NCBI GenBank assembly: GCA_030141605.1
Contig: JAQGDQ010000007.1
Location: 669,173 to 733,172, forward strand
DNA length: 64,000 nucleotides
Direction: 5' to 3'
DNA from: Tubiluchus corallicola
Taxonomy: Eukaryota > Priapulida > Priapulimorpha > Priapulimorphida > Tubiluchidae
This document shows, one piece after another, positions 1 through 12,520 of this stretch (its first letter is position 1; every line of letters begins with the position of its first letter). Under the pieces are notes generated by a model. The model was given only the letters and a program-made list of their open reading frames with translations. It ran no database searches and was not told where the DNA came from. The translations under genes were made by a program, and so were the position numbers.

Positions 1-3000
1 GGTTCCACAGGTATACCGACGCTAAGAATAGGGTTGGGTTGTGGTTTTCCTATTCCTGCCATATGCGCAATTTCTGCAGCCCACGGTCCAGCTGCATTAA
101 AACAAAAGGCAAAATGTAGCGGGTACACCTTACCATCATCCATCTTTATCTGTAATAAACGTTAATAAGTTTAACAGGTTAAATCCATAAATACGAAGAG
201 ATTACAGTAAGTTCTTACTTAGCGATACTGATGCGTTCCAGCAAAATGCGATGTTAAGCGAAACTAAGGCTTCCATAGAAAGCAGTGTAAGAGTATTGAG
301 ATACACTCCAGAGGCAGAAGTCAATGTTACTTAATTCATATAGTTTTTACATTTTAGGAATTTTATTTATATTTCAATTGATTTCTTTCTTTCTAATTGC
401 TTGAAACTACCTATCTTTTTTACCAATACCTAGCCAGCATCAATGTTGAAGTGCTAGCTATGCAATTAGCAATTTGCATAGTAAAAGCCAAGCCCCGGGG
501 AAGCCTTTTGAGACATACAGTCTAGCCTCGTTATTTCACCCCTCGTTATGCCGCCAAACTCGTCTCTCGCCATAGAAAGTACCAGGACAGATTTCCTGCT
601 TTGATGTTTACCTCTTTAAGTCGCCACCCTCGCTTCTCGCCCTCGCCACGTCATGCTAGGATGAGTGCTTATGTAAACTATATTCGTTATGCCGCCAAAC
701 AGACAAACTCAGAGGTGAATCGATCAATACATATACCGCGTGTCGATCAATATAACCGCGGTATGTAGACAATGCTGCTGTACTCGATAGACAGACATAA
801 TTAATCTAGTGTGTGTCTCACCAGGATTAGATTAGGAGTGCTGTGGTCGGTTAATGCGCAGAGAAACTAAAGTGCCAAAGCTGCGTTTTGGATGAATTTT
901 TGAAGTCCCTCAACCGCAGAATGGCGAGTGAAAACCACCATATTTTGATGCTAATGGACAATGCACCCAGTCACATCATCCCTGAGAACTTAACTCATAT
1001 CCGCAGTGAGTTCTTGCCGCCTACCACTGCCAGCCACCTGCAGCCGATGGCCGCCGGTATCATCAGTGCATTTAAGTCCCACTACCGTCGCTATCTGGTT
1101 CGCATCTATGTGGATGCAATCGACGCAGAATGTACACCAAAGGTTGAGATCGGTGACACAATCCGCTGGACAAAGCTGAGCTGGGACGAAGTGACGGAGA
1201 GCTGTATCAAGAACTGCTGGTGCCAAACAGGTATACTACCAATAGAAGCAGCAGCCGCGGACGCTGACACTCAGTCGACAGCTGAAGCCCACCGTGAATT
1301 TCGCAACCTATTTGAGTCGCTGGGTATGCCGGCTATGCTGCTGATGACACCGGCCGAGTACTTAATCACCTGTCCACCTCCGAGATGATGACTGACACAG
1401 AGATAGTTCAGCTTGTGAGTGAAGGGCAGGCCGCGCGCAGCAGCGATGAAGATGACACGGGCAGTTGCCATGAAGATGATGGCGCATCTCATGTATCGAA
1501 TGACCAGGCAGCAGCAGCTGTCGACACACTGATGCGATACTTTGAACAGTCTGACAGAGTCACAAGCGAACGATATTCAAGGATTGTGTTTGATTAGACG
1601 TCGTGTTGACTGCTTCCGTGTATCATCAATGAAACAGTCGTCTCTTCTGAATTATTTCAGTCATCAGTAACTCACTTGTGAACATTTCTAAATCTTTTGC
1701 TAAGTTTATTGCATTTAAGTGTATACTCGAAAAAGGTTTTTTAAATAAAAAAGTAACATTCTAAGATTATTTTTATGACATTTTTTCATTTCTGATTTAA
1801 TGTTGATTGGTATCATAATGCGAAATATATTTTATATGTACATACAGGAACACTATGTTAATCAACTATTATGTATATACATATAGACTAACTTCGTTAT
1901 ATTCCCGTTATCTCGCCATACTCGCCTCTCGCCAAAAATTTGCCCTAGACGGACAGTGGCGAGATAACGAGGCTAGACTGTATTTCGTCTAGATAGTGGT
2001 TACTATAGCAACAGGTCACAGGCAAGATTACTTCGCACAAAGCCTTCAAGTGAGTGAGGGCTTTGTATAGGTAGTGATTTTGTACAGGTAGCTAGCTTTA
2101 TCAGTCACGTGGGAAGCAAAAACACAAATAATAATTGTACTGTTATTAATGTGTTTTTACACCAGAATAATGCAATATGTACTGTTTCAATGCTTCAAAT
2201 TAGGTAAAAAATCTGTTGATAAAATAAAAAGTGGCTTTGAGTGACGTAAAAATCCTCGGTAAACTGAAACGTGACATTATAAGTGAAAAATAGGACTCAA
2301 ATGTTTAACGTTGGTAAAATAAAACGTCGCTAAATGGAGAGTCATCAAGAGCAAACTTACTGCATTTTATGTTTTGTTAACATTTCAAGACGTTCACCAA
2401 ATCAACAACGTGTATGAATCAATGATCACCAGCGTATTATAAACCGACAATGTATCACAGTTAGCGATGCAGTGATCAGATGCAATGAATTGAGTCAATA
2501 CTGGCATGGCAGAGGAGGGCTGAACCAAAATGAATTGAGCAGAAAATTTACTAAGCCATTGTCAACTTCTGTCAGCCAGGACAGGGGCACTGTCGTTAGT
2601 GTTCAATCGAGCTAATTTACTGTGAGTCAGCTTAAAGTGATGCTTAGGTAGCATTCCAGCCACTATTAAAACGAGTATACACACATTTGATTAAATGACA
2701 CTAGATCACAGACACCAGAGTTTGGCGGTCTCATAATCTATCAACACACTTGAAAGTTACACTTGCAGTTGGCTGAGCATTTGCACATGCACTGACACGA
2801 CACTGCACGATACAATAAAATTTTAAGTTAAAAGACAACATGAAACATGAATTTTCTGAACAGTATCGATACAGATATTACTGAACCAAATCAAATCAAC
2901 CGGTCCAGAAAGTCTGGTTTGGTGCGATCAGGCAACCAAACAATTCTTTAAGTCACTAATCAGAGTAAAGCACATGATGACTAAATATGTATAATTGCAC

Positions 3001-4425
3001 TTACAAGTGCAGCTCGGAGTTTCTCAAACTCTTCGTTGCTGTCTTCCAAGTACACCTCTTCCTGCTTCTCAAACTTGAAGCCAACCACCTCCCCTTCAAT
3101 ATACTTGACACCTAGTGACATGGCTTTATGTTTGAATGCGGCCAACAATGACCAAGGGTCAAACCAGCCTTCGTTCTCCAAGCCTGAATAAAATAAAACA
3201 TACGTTTATGGCAAACCTGCAAAAACAGGATTCATTTAGAAGAACATTTTTGCCATTATTTGCTACATAGCATGAAATATTAATCTGTTTTAACAACATG
3301 CTCATGAGTATTATTTATTAGGAAACATAAATGAACAAAAGGCACACAAATTAAAAATAAAATACATTATAGAGCTTAAAAACATATATATTCAAAGACA
3401 AACCTTCTCTCACTTTAAACACTACTGACATTACTAACTAGTGCTACTAGTGTATTTACGCAAGTAATACACACTTAGTACATATTAACTTAAACAGCAC
3501 AAACATTGTCTTCCTTACAAAATAAAATAATGGATTTCATCTTACCATAGCAACCAAGTGCAATGCCATCTGTATTCAACCAAGGGAACTTTTGTCGAAG
3601 CTGATTTGCTGTTAATAACTCCACCTTAGCACCATATTCACTGAAATTACAAAAAAAACATTATAAAGTAATCTAGAATCACAACTATTTTATACAAGAA
3701 TTCAGTGATTGTTAAAGTGCCAGCATGTTTTCTGGCTTAGCTGCTGTGTCTGAAATTTTGAAAAATCTTTATTTTGCCACAGTTCTAGTAGTGGTCAGAG
3801 ATTTGAGGTTAAATAAGCTCCAGATGTCTGCAAATAAATTGTAAATATAATTAAATATGCTTCCAAACAAATAAATGAAATATTTAAATGTGCATTTGCA
3901 TTTTTCTAGTTTGCAGCTCAAAATTATTCTTGACAGCAACTTTTTTGTTACTCCAGAATTTGCAACAAATTTTGCTACGGGTACATGTTTATGAAATATT
4001 TTGGCCTTTGTAATTGGTGACCTGTAAACCTAAACGGTTTGGATTATGTCTAGTTCCTTCACGCATAGAACTAGAAAGTTGTTGTAATGTATAATAGATG
4101 TAAACTGTCATTTAACTAAATATTTTCTCACTCACACACTCATTACTTATTTCTACTGCGACATGATCGACATACGAACAATGACAGTAACAAAAACTTC
4201 AAATGTTGTTGAAACTTTTTAAAATAGGCAGGGTTGCAAGTTGTTTACATGCAAGGAAAATGCACTTTACTTTGTAAAATGTGAAAAGTTGATATATCAT
4301 TACATCAGCAAAAAATACTTCAAATCAATGACCAAAAACAGAAATGAAAGCCATGGTAAAAATTATTTTGCTTATTAAGGCAGCCCATTGCTTGAGGCAA
4401 CAGTAACAAGGACAAAGGTACAATA

Positions 4426-4477
<52 letters not shown>

Positions 4478-4510
4478 GTGATAATGATAATGATAATGAT
4501 AATGATAATG

Positions 4511-4594
<84 letters not shown>

Positions 4595-7283
4595 CATAGG
4601 TAAGCTATTATTACCCTAAATACCAGATGCCAAGCAGAGCAACAGCACATACCATTTTTAAAGTCTTTAGTATTACCCAGCAGCAGTATCAAACTAACGA
4701 CCTCCCAGACGGAAAGCGGACGCGTTACCACTGTACCGCTAAACTAAAGTACGTAAGCAAAGTGGAATAAAATCACCATAGTTCATTTTAGAAAATTAAT
4801 TAGTTACTTACACTTGTAATTTATAATTATTTTGTAAATTCTCAGCATCTTCATCTGTTGCTAAAAATAGATATCCCTGATGATGGAATTGAACGTCCGG
4901 AGGATCAGAATCTATAAATGTAAAAAGGAAGTAACTATTCACATTGCCTACATAAAACCAAAATAGTGCTTCTACCATGTTGTTACCAGTTAAAGGTTTC
5001 AAAAATGGCAGTTGTGTCTATTAAAAGACTATTGCATTTTTTTTTAGTAGACAGCGAGTAAGTGGCTAACCCAGTCTAAAACTCTAAATGCCTCCTAGAA
5101 GCCTTGCCCAGTTACGATGAAAAAATTTCTAGCTAGGAAAGATTGAGCTCGGCTAAATTTGGCATTTTCCCCATAAAGTGCATGATTATTACGCCTATTA
5201 TTAACATGCGTTTATCCCCCTATTAGAACAAGCAAATGTGTAATGCAGGTGGGAAATAATATGAAATAAACCTGAGTCAGTGCTACAAGGCCCTTTTTTA
5301 CAATTACTAATTTTGCTCACTAAAAAAAATCTACGGAAGATCATCTATTCCTTAGATATATTAAAACAACATTAGCTTTCCACTCTCTGCAAGCGACAAT
5401 CGCAAAACTTTCCGCTACTGCAGACTGCTGAGGGCAAGTTCTGAACAAAACTCATTATCAAAGCAAATTTTCTAAATGTGAATCACTAAACCAGCAATGG
5501 CATCTTGGTCTCGTGATCACATCGGACTTATCCTCCTTGTTGAGGTAAACCGTCTTCGATAAAATGGCAGATGAAACTGGTCAAGAGCAATTTCGCCAAC
5601 ACTCACTCATCCACTTACTAACTAGGTGCTGCATTGCTTAACTTCGCAGTCAAGCATGGGGCACTCTAACCATTTGATAATTTCACTCACACAAATCACA
5701 CACTAGAACTCATTATCAAAGAGTAACAACATCATCACATAAATTAAGTCTATTTACAATATTTTTCCCACATTCGGTATTTTGCCTTGATGATAATAAA
5801 TGAAAACATTTTCTTTTTTGCTTTAAATGTAAAATATAGGAAGTTTCAATCCCACCATAACCTCTCAACATTAATAGGAGAACCTAGCCCTGACCCTGCC
5901 ATTTTCAGACTATCATTGTGCCAAATTGTATAGAAAATATGTCACTACAAATTTAATTTTTAGTTACAGTTTCTTATCACAAACTTATCTCAGGTTGACC
6001 GCGATAACGCTAAACACAACTATTAAAAATGACTAGAAATTGATTAGAAAACCTGCGTCATAGACAAACTGCAATTATTTTGTGAAAAAAAATAGTGAGT
6101 AAATCTTCTGAAATGTATATACTGAATTGAACTGAAGTAACCTATTAACTTCTCTCAAACACATTAAAATTCATTGAAGACGAAACTGAGAAGTATAAAT
6201 GAAGTTGACAATGCATAAAACACAGTCGGTCTAGGCACATTGTTTGAAACAAGCCTTAAAATAAAGTAATTCACCTAAAACACTCAAATGCATTCTTATG
6301 TTCCTAAGAAATTCTGCGCCGAATAACGACATCTGGATATTTTCCGGGCAAGAGAACTGCTGCCTGATGCCTCCCACAGAAAGACAAGTAGCTGCCCTTG
6401 TATACTGAAACATAAAGGTTACAATGGTTCACAGTAACTAAACTGACAAAATATTAATCCAATTTAGAGGGTAATAGGACCTATTGACAAATTTTATACT
6501 TCATAATATTCTATACTTTTAGCTCTTGAATTAGTCTACTAGATTATTTAAATATTTACGAGAAATCAAATTTTTGATTATCGTATTTCAATATATTAAC
6601 GATACTAATTATTTCAAAATGAATAACTGAGTAAGTCTGCAATAGCCTTGCAAGCTAGTTCTTATTTTGTTGATGTTATGTCTAACTTTTGTTACATGAC
6701 AACAGCTGGCTAAAATAGCTAAAAACATCTGGCATCATGTAATGCATGGATTCAAAGTAATGCAGATGTCAGCCACCACGTGAACAGATACATCAGATGT
6801 AAGTTCAGGTATCAAACTACACACTTGTTCATAACAATTATGCAATTAAGCATACTGTACTTTTGAATCTTGCTCAACAACAGTACATGTGAAGCCCTCT
6901 GGGTTACGCTGTTTCAACCAATAGGCTATGGCGCTGCCTATAATCCCTCCACCGATTATTACAACATCTGACTCGTACGGAACTTTAATACTGGATTCAA
7001 CTGTACCGGGCATTCTTGTTACGTCGTTCTTCAGGATTCTAAGAGCTCGAAGAATGTTATTTTCTTCTGGTGGCATCTGAAAGCATTCAATTTATTAAAA
7101 AAATCCCACTAAACTGTTAAATGAACGAATTGTTTCAAGTTATAATTTACCCAAATAAATCAAGTTTATAATGGTAAACATAATCAACATATTTATTAAT
7201 TGTTTTGATTTTGGTCAGCTACTTACCTGACTGCTACCACCAGACGTTGATGACAAAAGTCGCCTTGTCACGGCCCTCCACAT
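1..7283 (-). CDS. FOXRED1: FOXRED1, FAD-dependent oxidoreductase domain protein (3' end outside window)
   Basis: Mitochondrial DAO-family flavoprotein; in animals FOXRED1 is needed for assembly of respiratory complex I. Seven exons join in frame by GT-AG splicing: 7227-7283, 6861-7076, 6275-6404, 4812-4911, 3546-3640, 3005-3183 and 1-149, giving about 308 residues; the C-terminal part lies beyond base 1. Exon 1 encodes a short arginine/serine-rich presequence ([12 protein letters not shown]), which supports the start and mitochondrial import. Exon 2 carries the Rossmann FAD-binding motif [17 protein letters not shown] near residues 58-74, ending in an acidic VVEQD. Exon 3 has the family motif [11 protein letters not shown]. 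Exon 6 has [10 protein letters not shown] and exon 7 has [12 protein letters not shown]. Introns carry a Tigger element and a SINE. Exon borders come from splice consensus and family similarity, not transcripts. Confidence 0.93.
518..1980 (+). mobile_element. Tigger/pogo-like DNA transposon, degenerate, with TIRs and TA duplication
   Basis: The left end reads CAGTCTAGCCTCGTTATTTC and the right end, reverse-complemented, reads CAGTCTAGCCTCGTTATCTC; about 21 of the first 23 bases agree. TA flanks both ends (516-517 and 1981-1982), as expected for Tc1/mariner-pogo insertions. Subterminal copies of a CTCGTTATGCCGCC / CTCTCGCC motif occur inside both ends. The core encodes only the C-terminal part of a transposase, so this is an internally deleted, non-autonomous copy. 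It sits in FOXRED1's sixth intron. Confidence 0.85.
888..1597 (+). pseudogene. Tigger-type DDE transposase, C-terminal fragment, frameshifted
   Basis: The frame 888-1388 encodes a DDE_1 (Tigger/jerky) core: [12 protein letters not shown] holds the second catalytic aspartate, followed by [21 protein letters not shown]. In this family the third acidic residue normally lies in a QPMDxGVI motif; here it is alanine (GCC). The usual C-terminal tail continues in another frame from about 1385 to 1597 (TDTEIVQLV... DTLMRYFEQ), so a frameshift near 1350-1385 splits the gene. The CENP-B-type DNA-binding half is missing. The product cannot be an active transposase. Confidence 0.8.
4423..4748 (-). repeat. 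tRNA-derived SINE with (ATT)n tail expanded into a microsatellite
   Basis: On the minus strand the head at about 4748-4690 reads TTTAGCGGTACAGTGGTAAC, then GGAGGTCGTTAGTTTGAT. These resemble the A and B boxes of a tRNA pol III promoter. A body of about 90 bases follows, then the tail at 4593-4423, made of ATT/TAA repeats with an inner block of TGATAA hexamers. Head, body and simple-repeat tail in one orientation is the usual SINE layout. It lies in a FOXRED1 intron. The long Tyr/Ile open frames across it are artefacts of the microsatellite. Confidence 0.6.
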
Positions 7284-7936
7284 CACGAAAACCTGCGTTA
7301 ACAGCTAAGGAGTTAAAAAACTAATAAAGAAAATTTAATAAGTCTTAAAATGGAATTACTAAATTAAGTGTAGCTTGGAGAAGACGACAAAAATTGCAAA
7401 CCATAACTCCAATAATGGGGCCTAGTTAAATACATACAATTTGAAGAAAAAAATCTCATTGCTCCCAATTTATTGAACCTGATGACAAAGGCAACTATCA
7501 TAGTTTGGAAGCAGAAACTATGATTAACATGTGATTTAAACATCGCCCACTTTTTACCAATAAACTGTAGATTTTCTATTTATTATCCTAATTCTTTTCA
7601 TTACAAATCGCCTTAGAGTTCTCAATTATTGGAGAAAATGCGATAAATCGATACCAATAGTGGATTCAGATGCATGTAAGCAAATATATAAATATTAGTG
7701 AATTAGCATAACGGCAGTAGTTATTAAATTTATTACCCACTGTGTAAATGTTACAAAAGTGACTATAAAATGCTATTGAACTTTAAAGATTCTGATATGA
7801 CTCATACTCATAGTCACATAATGAATTTAGGTAGCAGTATATTATGGAGTACAGTCCTACACTTGAAGCAATGCAACAAAGAATAAATTTTTGTTATTTG
7901 CTGATTGTTTATATTAGTTATTACATGATCTATCTA
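7284..7936. other. FOXRED1 upstream region, no further gene seen
   Basis: AT-rich sequence directly 5' of the FOXRED1 start; it must contain the 5' UTR and promoter, but I see no clear TATA or initiator element and no coding exon. Confidence 0.4.
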
Positions 7937-8736
7937 CAGTAGGCGCTGCTTAATAGACTCACTTTGGGACCGACGCATTTTCACCTAATTAACCACTGAA
8001 CCTTTTAACCGATGGGTGTAGTATTACGTGCAGTTAAAAATTAGAAAAAGTAGTTTAAAATATTAATTTATATAAATAAATTAGCAATAAATTAAAAAGT
8101 AGACTTTTCTAAATCACAGACGTTTCTAAGTCTGTTTATTTGCAAAAATTACAAAAATTCCTTCAAAGTCTGATGCTTCATTTTCTCACGAAGAAGTTGG
8201 CCCACAAGGTTCTCATAATTATAAAAATGTTGAAAATCTGTTGTATTGCGTGACTAAAACAGTTCTGAATTGTCTGCTCACTTAAATTGCTCTTATTTGC
8301 TGTATGAAGTTTACTCTTGTAAATCACAAGGAATACCGTACTTATATACTGTACTTGTATCTTTGACCGTTAACTCATTAAGCCTGAAAGCGCGATTTGC
8401 AACGAGAGCATCAAAAGGAAACCACTAGGCAAGTGATTAAATGTTTAGCTTCCAGAAATTCCTTGGGTAACAGATTCAAAGCAAAACAGCTATGCTAGCG
8501 TATTAGCACATGATAAATATACCTGCTTACAAACAAAACGGTACTTAACATGATTGTTTCTACAAATACAAATATCATATTTTAAATAGGTGAAGGAAAA
8601 ATATGGAGTCAATTATGCGGAGCTATTTGAGTCAATTATCGATATAGTTTTTACGTATATTTGAATAGAAGCGGCCCGTTCCAGGCGTTTTTGAGTCAAT
8701 TAAGCGATTGAGTCTATTATTAAGCGGCACCTAATG
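7937..8736 (-). mobile_element. Pogo/Tigger-like element family 'CAGTAGGCGC', copy A
   Basis: The left end is TA + CAGTAGGCGCTGCTTAATAG; the right end, reverse-complemented, reads CATTAGGTGCCGCTTAATAA, so the TIRs match with a few changes. Further copies lie at 23371-24033 and from 63504 to the window end. Minus-strand bases about 8262-8149 read FYNYENLVGQLLREKMKHQT and then LKEFL before a stop. This resembles the C-terminal tail of pogo/Tigger transposases, so the strand is given as minus. Confidence 0.75.
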
Positions 8737-9438
8737 CATTATGGTTATTGGTTTAAGAAGTGTGTGATTTATGCGCAGGCCTAGTGTAATCTGATTACTA
8801 ATCATAACATTTTTATTTGTGTATATACATGTGAATGTATAGTGCAAGCTGTAAGCCATGCTATAATCAGTTTTTAATATTTCAGTGTTTACCGGTTAAG
8901 CTAATTGAGGTTTTCTAAGCTTTAAAAAGGCGCTAGATCCAATATTCAACCTTCTTTTAGTAACTTAGACATCTTTAGTGCACAAGAAACTGTCTAGATA
9001 TTTGAAAGCTCCCGAACTTTACCTCATTTTTTGTAAATTACAGACAGTCAAACAAACACATGCTAAAGTGATATGGGAAATCACCGAAATAAAAATCCTT
9101 TTTTTGTGCCGTTATGCTTGACTCCGCTTTTGCGACGATCAGTTCGTGTTTAACGCTGTTCCTCAGGTCCAACGACCGTGTTATAGGAAACTAAAATTAA
9201 ATCAAGCATTTTATGTCTATGTTTGTTTTTACGGATAATGTCCGTAATTTCCAGTGGAATGTAATGATAAAACTAATAGTACCTTTTATTAACGCACCTT
9301 CGTGGTGAGTAAACCCTCATTTCCGTCTCTTGCACCAATCTCTAATCCACAACCTTGTCGAGTCGTTCGTTGTTGGTCTACTCTCCTCCAACTATACCAA
9401 ACTGGTGTTAAAATGGGAGGTTTCTCGCACGGAGTTCT
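8737..9438. other. Intergenic, nothing recognised
   Basis: AT-rich unique-looking sequence between the copy-A element and a LINE remnant. I see no gene. Confidence 0.4.
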
Positions 9439-9915
9439 AAACCAAGTTCATGTTTAAAATTACAATTTACATTGTTCGCTCTCACTAATGATTCTGGTAA
9501 CGAATTCCACATTATCATTTCAACTTGTGAAAAACTATGCCACTACCTTTCAGTACTGCACCAACGTGTAATGCTTCTGTTGAGCAAAAAAAACTGGTTT
9601 GCATTGATATCAGTAAATCCCTTAAGAATCTTGAACATTTCAATGTCTCCCCTTACATCTTCTTACAGAAAGTCGATACAGGTCTAGTTTTTGTGAGTCC
9701 TTTAAGACCTATGATCATGTCCACAGCTCGTGCTTGAACGTTTCGAGAGCACGGATGTCCTTGAGATAGTAAGGGTCCCATACCGGACTGGCATATTTGA
9801 GAGGATGACGAACAAGAATTTTGTATATTGGGTGAATTGTCTCAGCTTTTCTGGAAGTTATGGTCATACTAATTAATCCAAGGATTCTGTTACTCTTAAT
9901 AATTTTCTTAGGCAT
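9439..9915 (-). pseudogene. LINE (CR1/L2/jockey-like) C-terminal remnant
   Basis: The minus strand encodes the classic end of a non-LTR retrotransposon ORF2: NRILGLISMTITSRKAETI, then IYKILVRHPLKYASPVWDPY and LKDIRALETF. Further down, in shifted frames, come DIEMFKILKGFTDIN and IMWNSLPESLV. Stops and frameshifts interrupt it. The ASPVWDP and WNSLPES signatures identify the class; the exact clade cannot be assigned. Confidence 0.75.
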
Positions 9916-11981
9916 ATTGGTTTTGTCTTAAAAATTTGGTTTTCGCAGTCAACTACTGCTATGGTAGTTCTGTTGTGTTTAGTCAATAGTTTACATTTAT
10001 GTTAATTATAATAATTATTAATTAATCTCCAGTCATCATGGGAGCTGTTGGGAATAGTTGTGAAATGATGCAGCAAGCCAATGTTTTGATTGTGAGAGTA
10101 AGCGTGTAAACTAAACTGCGCACCATATACTTTTAGAATCTCAACAAAGAGATCATGTAAAACTAGACAAGTTAAATTTGTATTTAACAAGAATAATTTT
10201 ACTCACATATAACCATTAATAATCGTCTCTGTAAAAAATTTTACAACCTTAGAAGCAACAACACAATTTAAACCATAGTCACAATACAATTTAAAACTTC
10301 AAGTTATTATCAAATAAATAAATAAATAAATAATATATATTATACAGTACACACATACACCTCACAAACGATTTTAATAGACTCTTGGAAAAATACACTA
10401 TTCTTATGTTTATTTACCCTTTAACATTAAAATTTACTTGTTTTGTTTGTCAACACGTTCCGCTTATTCAACAGCATATTTCCAACAACTGGCAGAATTT
10501 CATACTGCAAGTGTTCATCTTTATGGAGCTTTGTTTCTGTTGCATACATATTTATTAAAATTGCACGAAACATGTTAGATATAAAAAACATACTGAAACC
10601 CAAAGCTGACATGAAAAATAAAAAATTATAATGTTCTCCCAATTGGATCTGGACAACACACCCTCAATCAAACTATTTTGGTCATTTGTAAGCGAATAGT
10701 GTGTATTTCAAATAAGCATGCTTAGTACTAGTTCAAATGATATAAAAATGTCCTAAATTCACTTGACACAGAGCTGTTCAAAAGTACACCGACAATTGGA
10801 AATAAAAATGTCCAGAATAGTAAAATTATAGCAAAATGGAATAACAAACTCAGAGATAATGTTAAGCAAAGCAAATATTTTGACGTTACTTTATGATATG
10901 ATAACCTTTGAATAAGTTTTAAATATCCTATGAAAAACAAGCTCACTAAGACATATTTTAGTGTAGCATCTGAAGCTGTAGCCGGGTAAAAATTAAAAAA
11001 ATTGTCAGTGTCCTTTTTGAGAAAAATCATCTAATAAGCCATTTATAATTGATGCCTTGTTAACCAACAGCTGCTAGAGACAAAATGAGAATGATACATC
11101 AATGAGCTCTGCAAAATGACTGATATATTTAAAGCCTTTACAAAATAAAAGAAATATTATCCTACTGGAGAATGTGATATATAACGTCATACTTATAAGG
11201 AGTCCCCAATTAAGACTAGTGGGGTATCCAGTCCAGTAAAGTTTAAAGTGAAGATTCCATAGGTTGGAGATAATCCTCCTATGATACTAAATTCTATAAC
11301 GTAAACAAAAACTGAGAGCAAATCTGCATTGGAATTATATAACATAAATTCGATCATCAATCCAACAAGAGTTGACGAGAGAGTCAATAATTTCATAATT
11401 TGCCGTCAAATTGCGGGATAACTTCTTCGCATAGCCACCACCACTATAAACTGCACTTCTGCCTGAAAAAGAATTAACTATTGGAAATACACTAGTATTG
11501 ATGTTCCCCGAGTTGATAACAGGAACTAGCTTAAAAAAATTAGAAAAAGTGCCAGAAATTAATGTGCAAAAAGCATGTTTTCTGTGCAGCAAAAATACTT
11601 TGCAATTGCCAACAAGAACATGTGCCTCTAATCTAAATTTCACTGTAAAACCAGACTGCAGGACATATTTCTCAGAAATGAAAATAAACTGCAAGCTGCA
11701 GTCAAAAGTCTTTATAACGTCAGTTCTGGGACACCACTTATAGCTGGGTTGGCGGTAAGGTGTGGTTCAACAAAGATTAACAACCTGCGCTGAAGCCAGA
11801 GAAGATGCAAACTGGGTCACCTGCCATGGTTTCACAGATTCATTGATTACAAAAAGATTCTCTTACCTACTCCATTCTCGCTCACTTCACACAAAATAGG
11901 ATCACACTAAAAATTTAACTATTGATGCACTCTAATGCTGACTGTGAGCATCTGCTAGAAGAAGGATTTCCTGTGTCACAG

Positions 11982-11982
<1 letters not shown>
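9916..11982. other. Intergenic, with possible decayed membrane-protein fragments
   Basis: Long minus-strand open frames rich in hydrophobic residues occur at 10427-10642, 10728-11030 and 11193-11694. In AT-rich DNA such frames arise easily. One part (11230-11470) weakly resembles the TMEM70 family: VYSGG, then in another frame MKLLTLSSTLVGL. No splice structure was found that joins them. A short (AAAT)n run lies near 10313-10335. Confidence 0.25.

Positions 11983-12052
<70 letters not shown>
11983..12052. repeat. (TA)n microsatellite
   Basis: About 70 bases of uninterrupted TA dinucleotides, roughly 470 bases upstream of the NTMT1 start codon. Confidence 0.98.
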
Positions 12053-12055
<3 letters not shown>

Positions 12056-12520
12056 CGGCTACACTTACAACTCATCATAATTCTCATGTGACCATACTCA
12101 CCAACCCCAGCTTAGGAAAATAGTGACCATTTGGTCCCATGAACCTGACTGCAATAACCCAGGTGCATTACAGACAAAGTGCTTATTTAACTATGATAAT
12201 TTACTTTTACTGTGCAATCTTACATAACTGAGCTGTCTATTTTTAATGTGCTAATCTTGGAATGGTTTTTCACTGAAATATTGTAGGCCTATGGGTAGTA
12301 TCTGCATCTATCTGTATACATATCTATCAATTCGAAATACTGAAATTCGGTTCGATTCGAATTCGAAAGTCGCAAATTCGATTCGGTTTGAGTTTGCTTT
12401 CTCTCAAAGAATGCTCACCCGTATTTAGGATTTGTATGAACGTTTCTGTGGTCTTATTATCTTATTATTATTACTTTGGTCGCAGTAGCTTCTCTTGAAC
12501 GCCCGTAGTCATGGTGCGCC

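Noticed and set aside
4325-4731. Long minus-strand frames of poly-Tyr, Tyr-His and poly-Ile
   Set aside because: They are translations of the TAA/TGATAA microsatellite and have no gene context.
10427-11030. Multi-pass membrane protein gene on the minus strand
   Set aside because: Successive hydrophobic frames are not linked by plausible splice sites and match no family I recognise.
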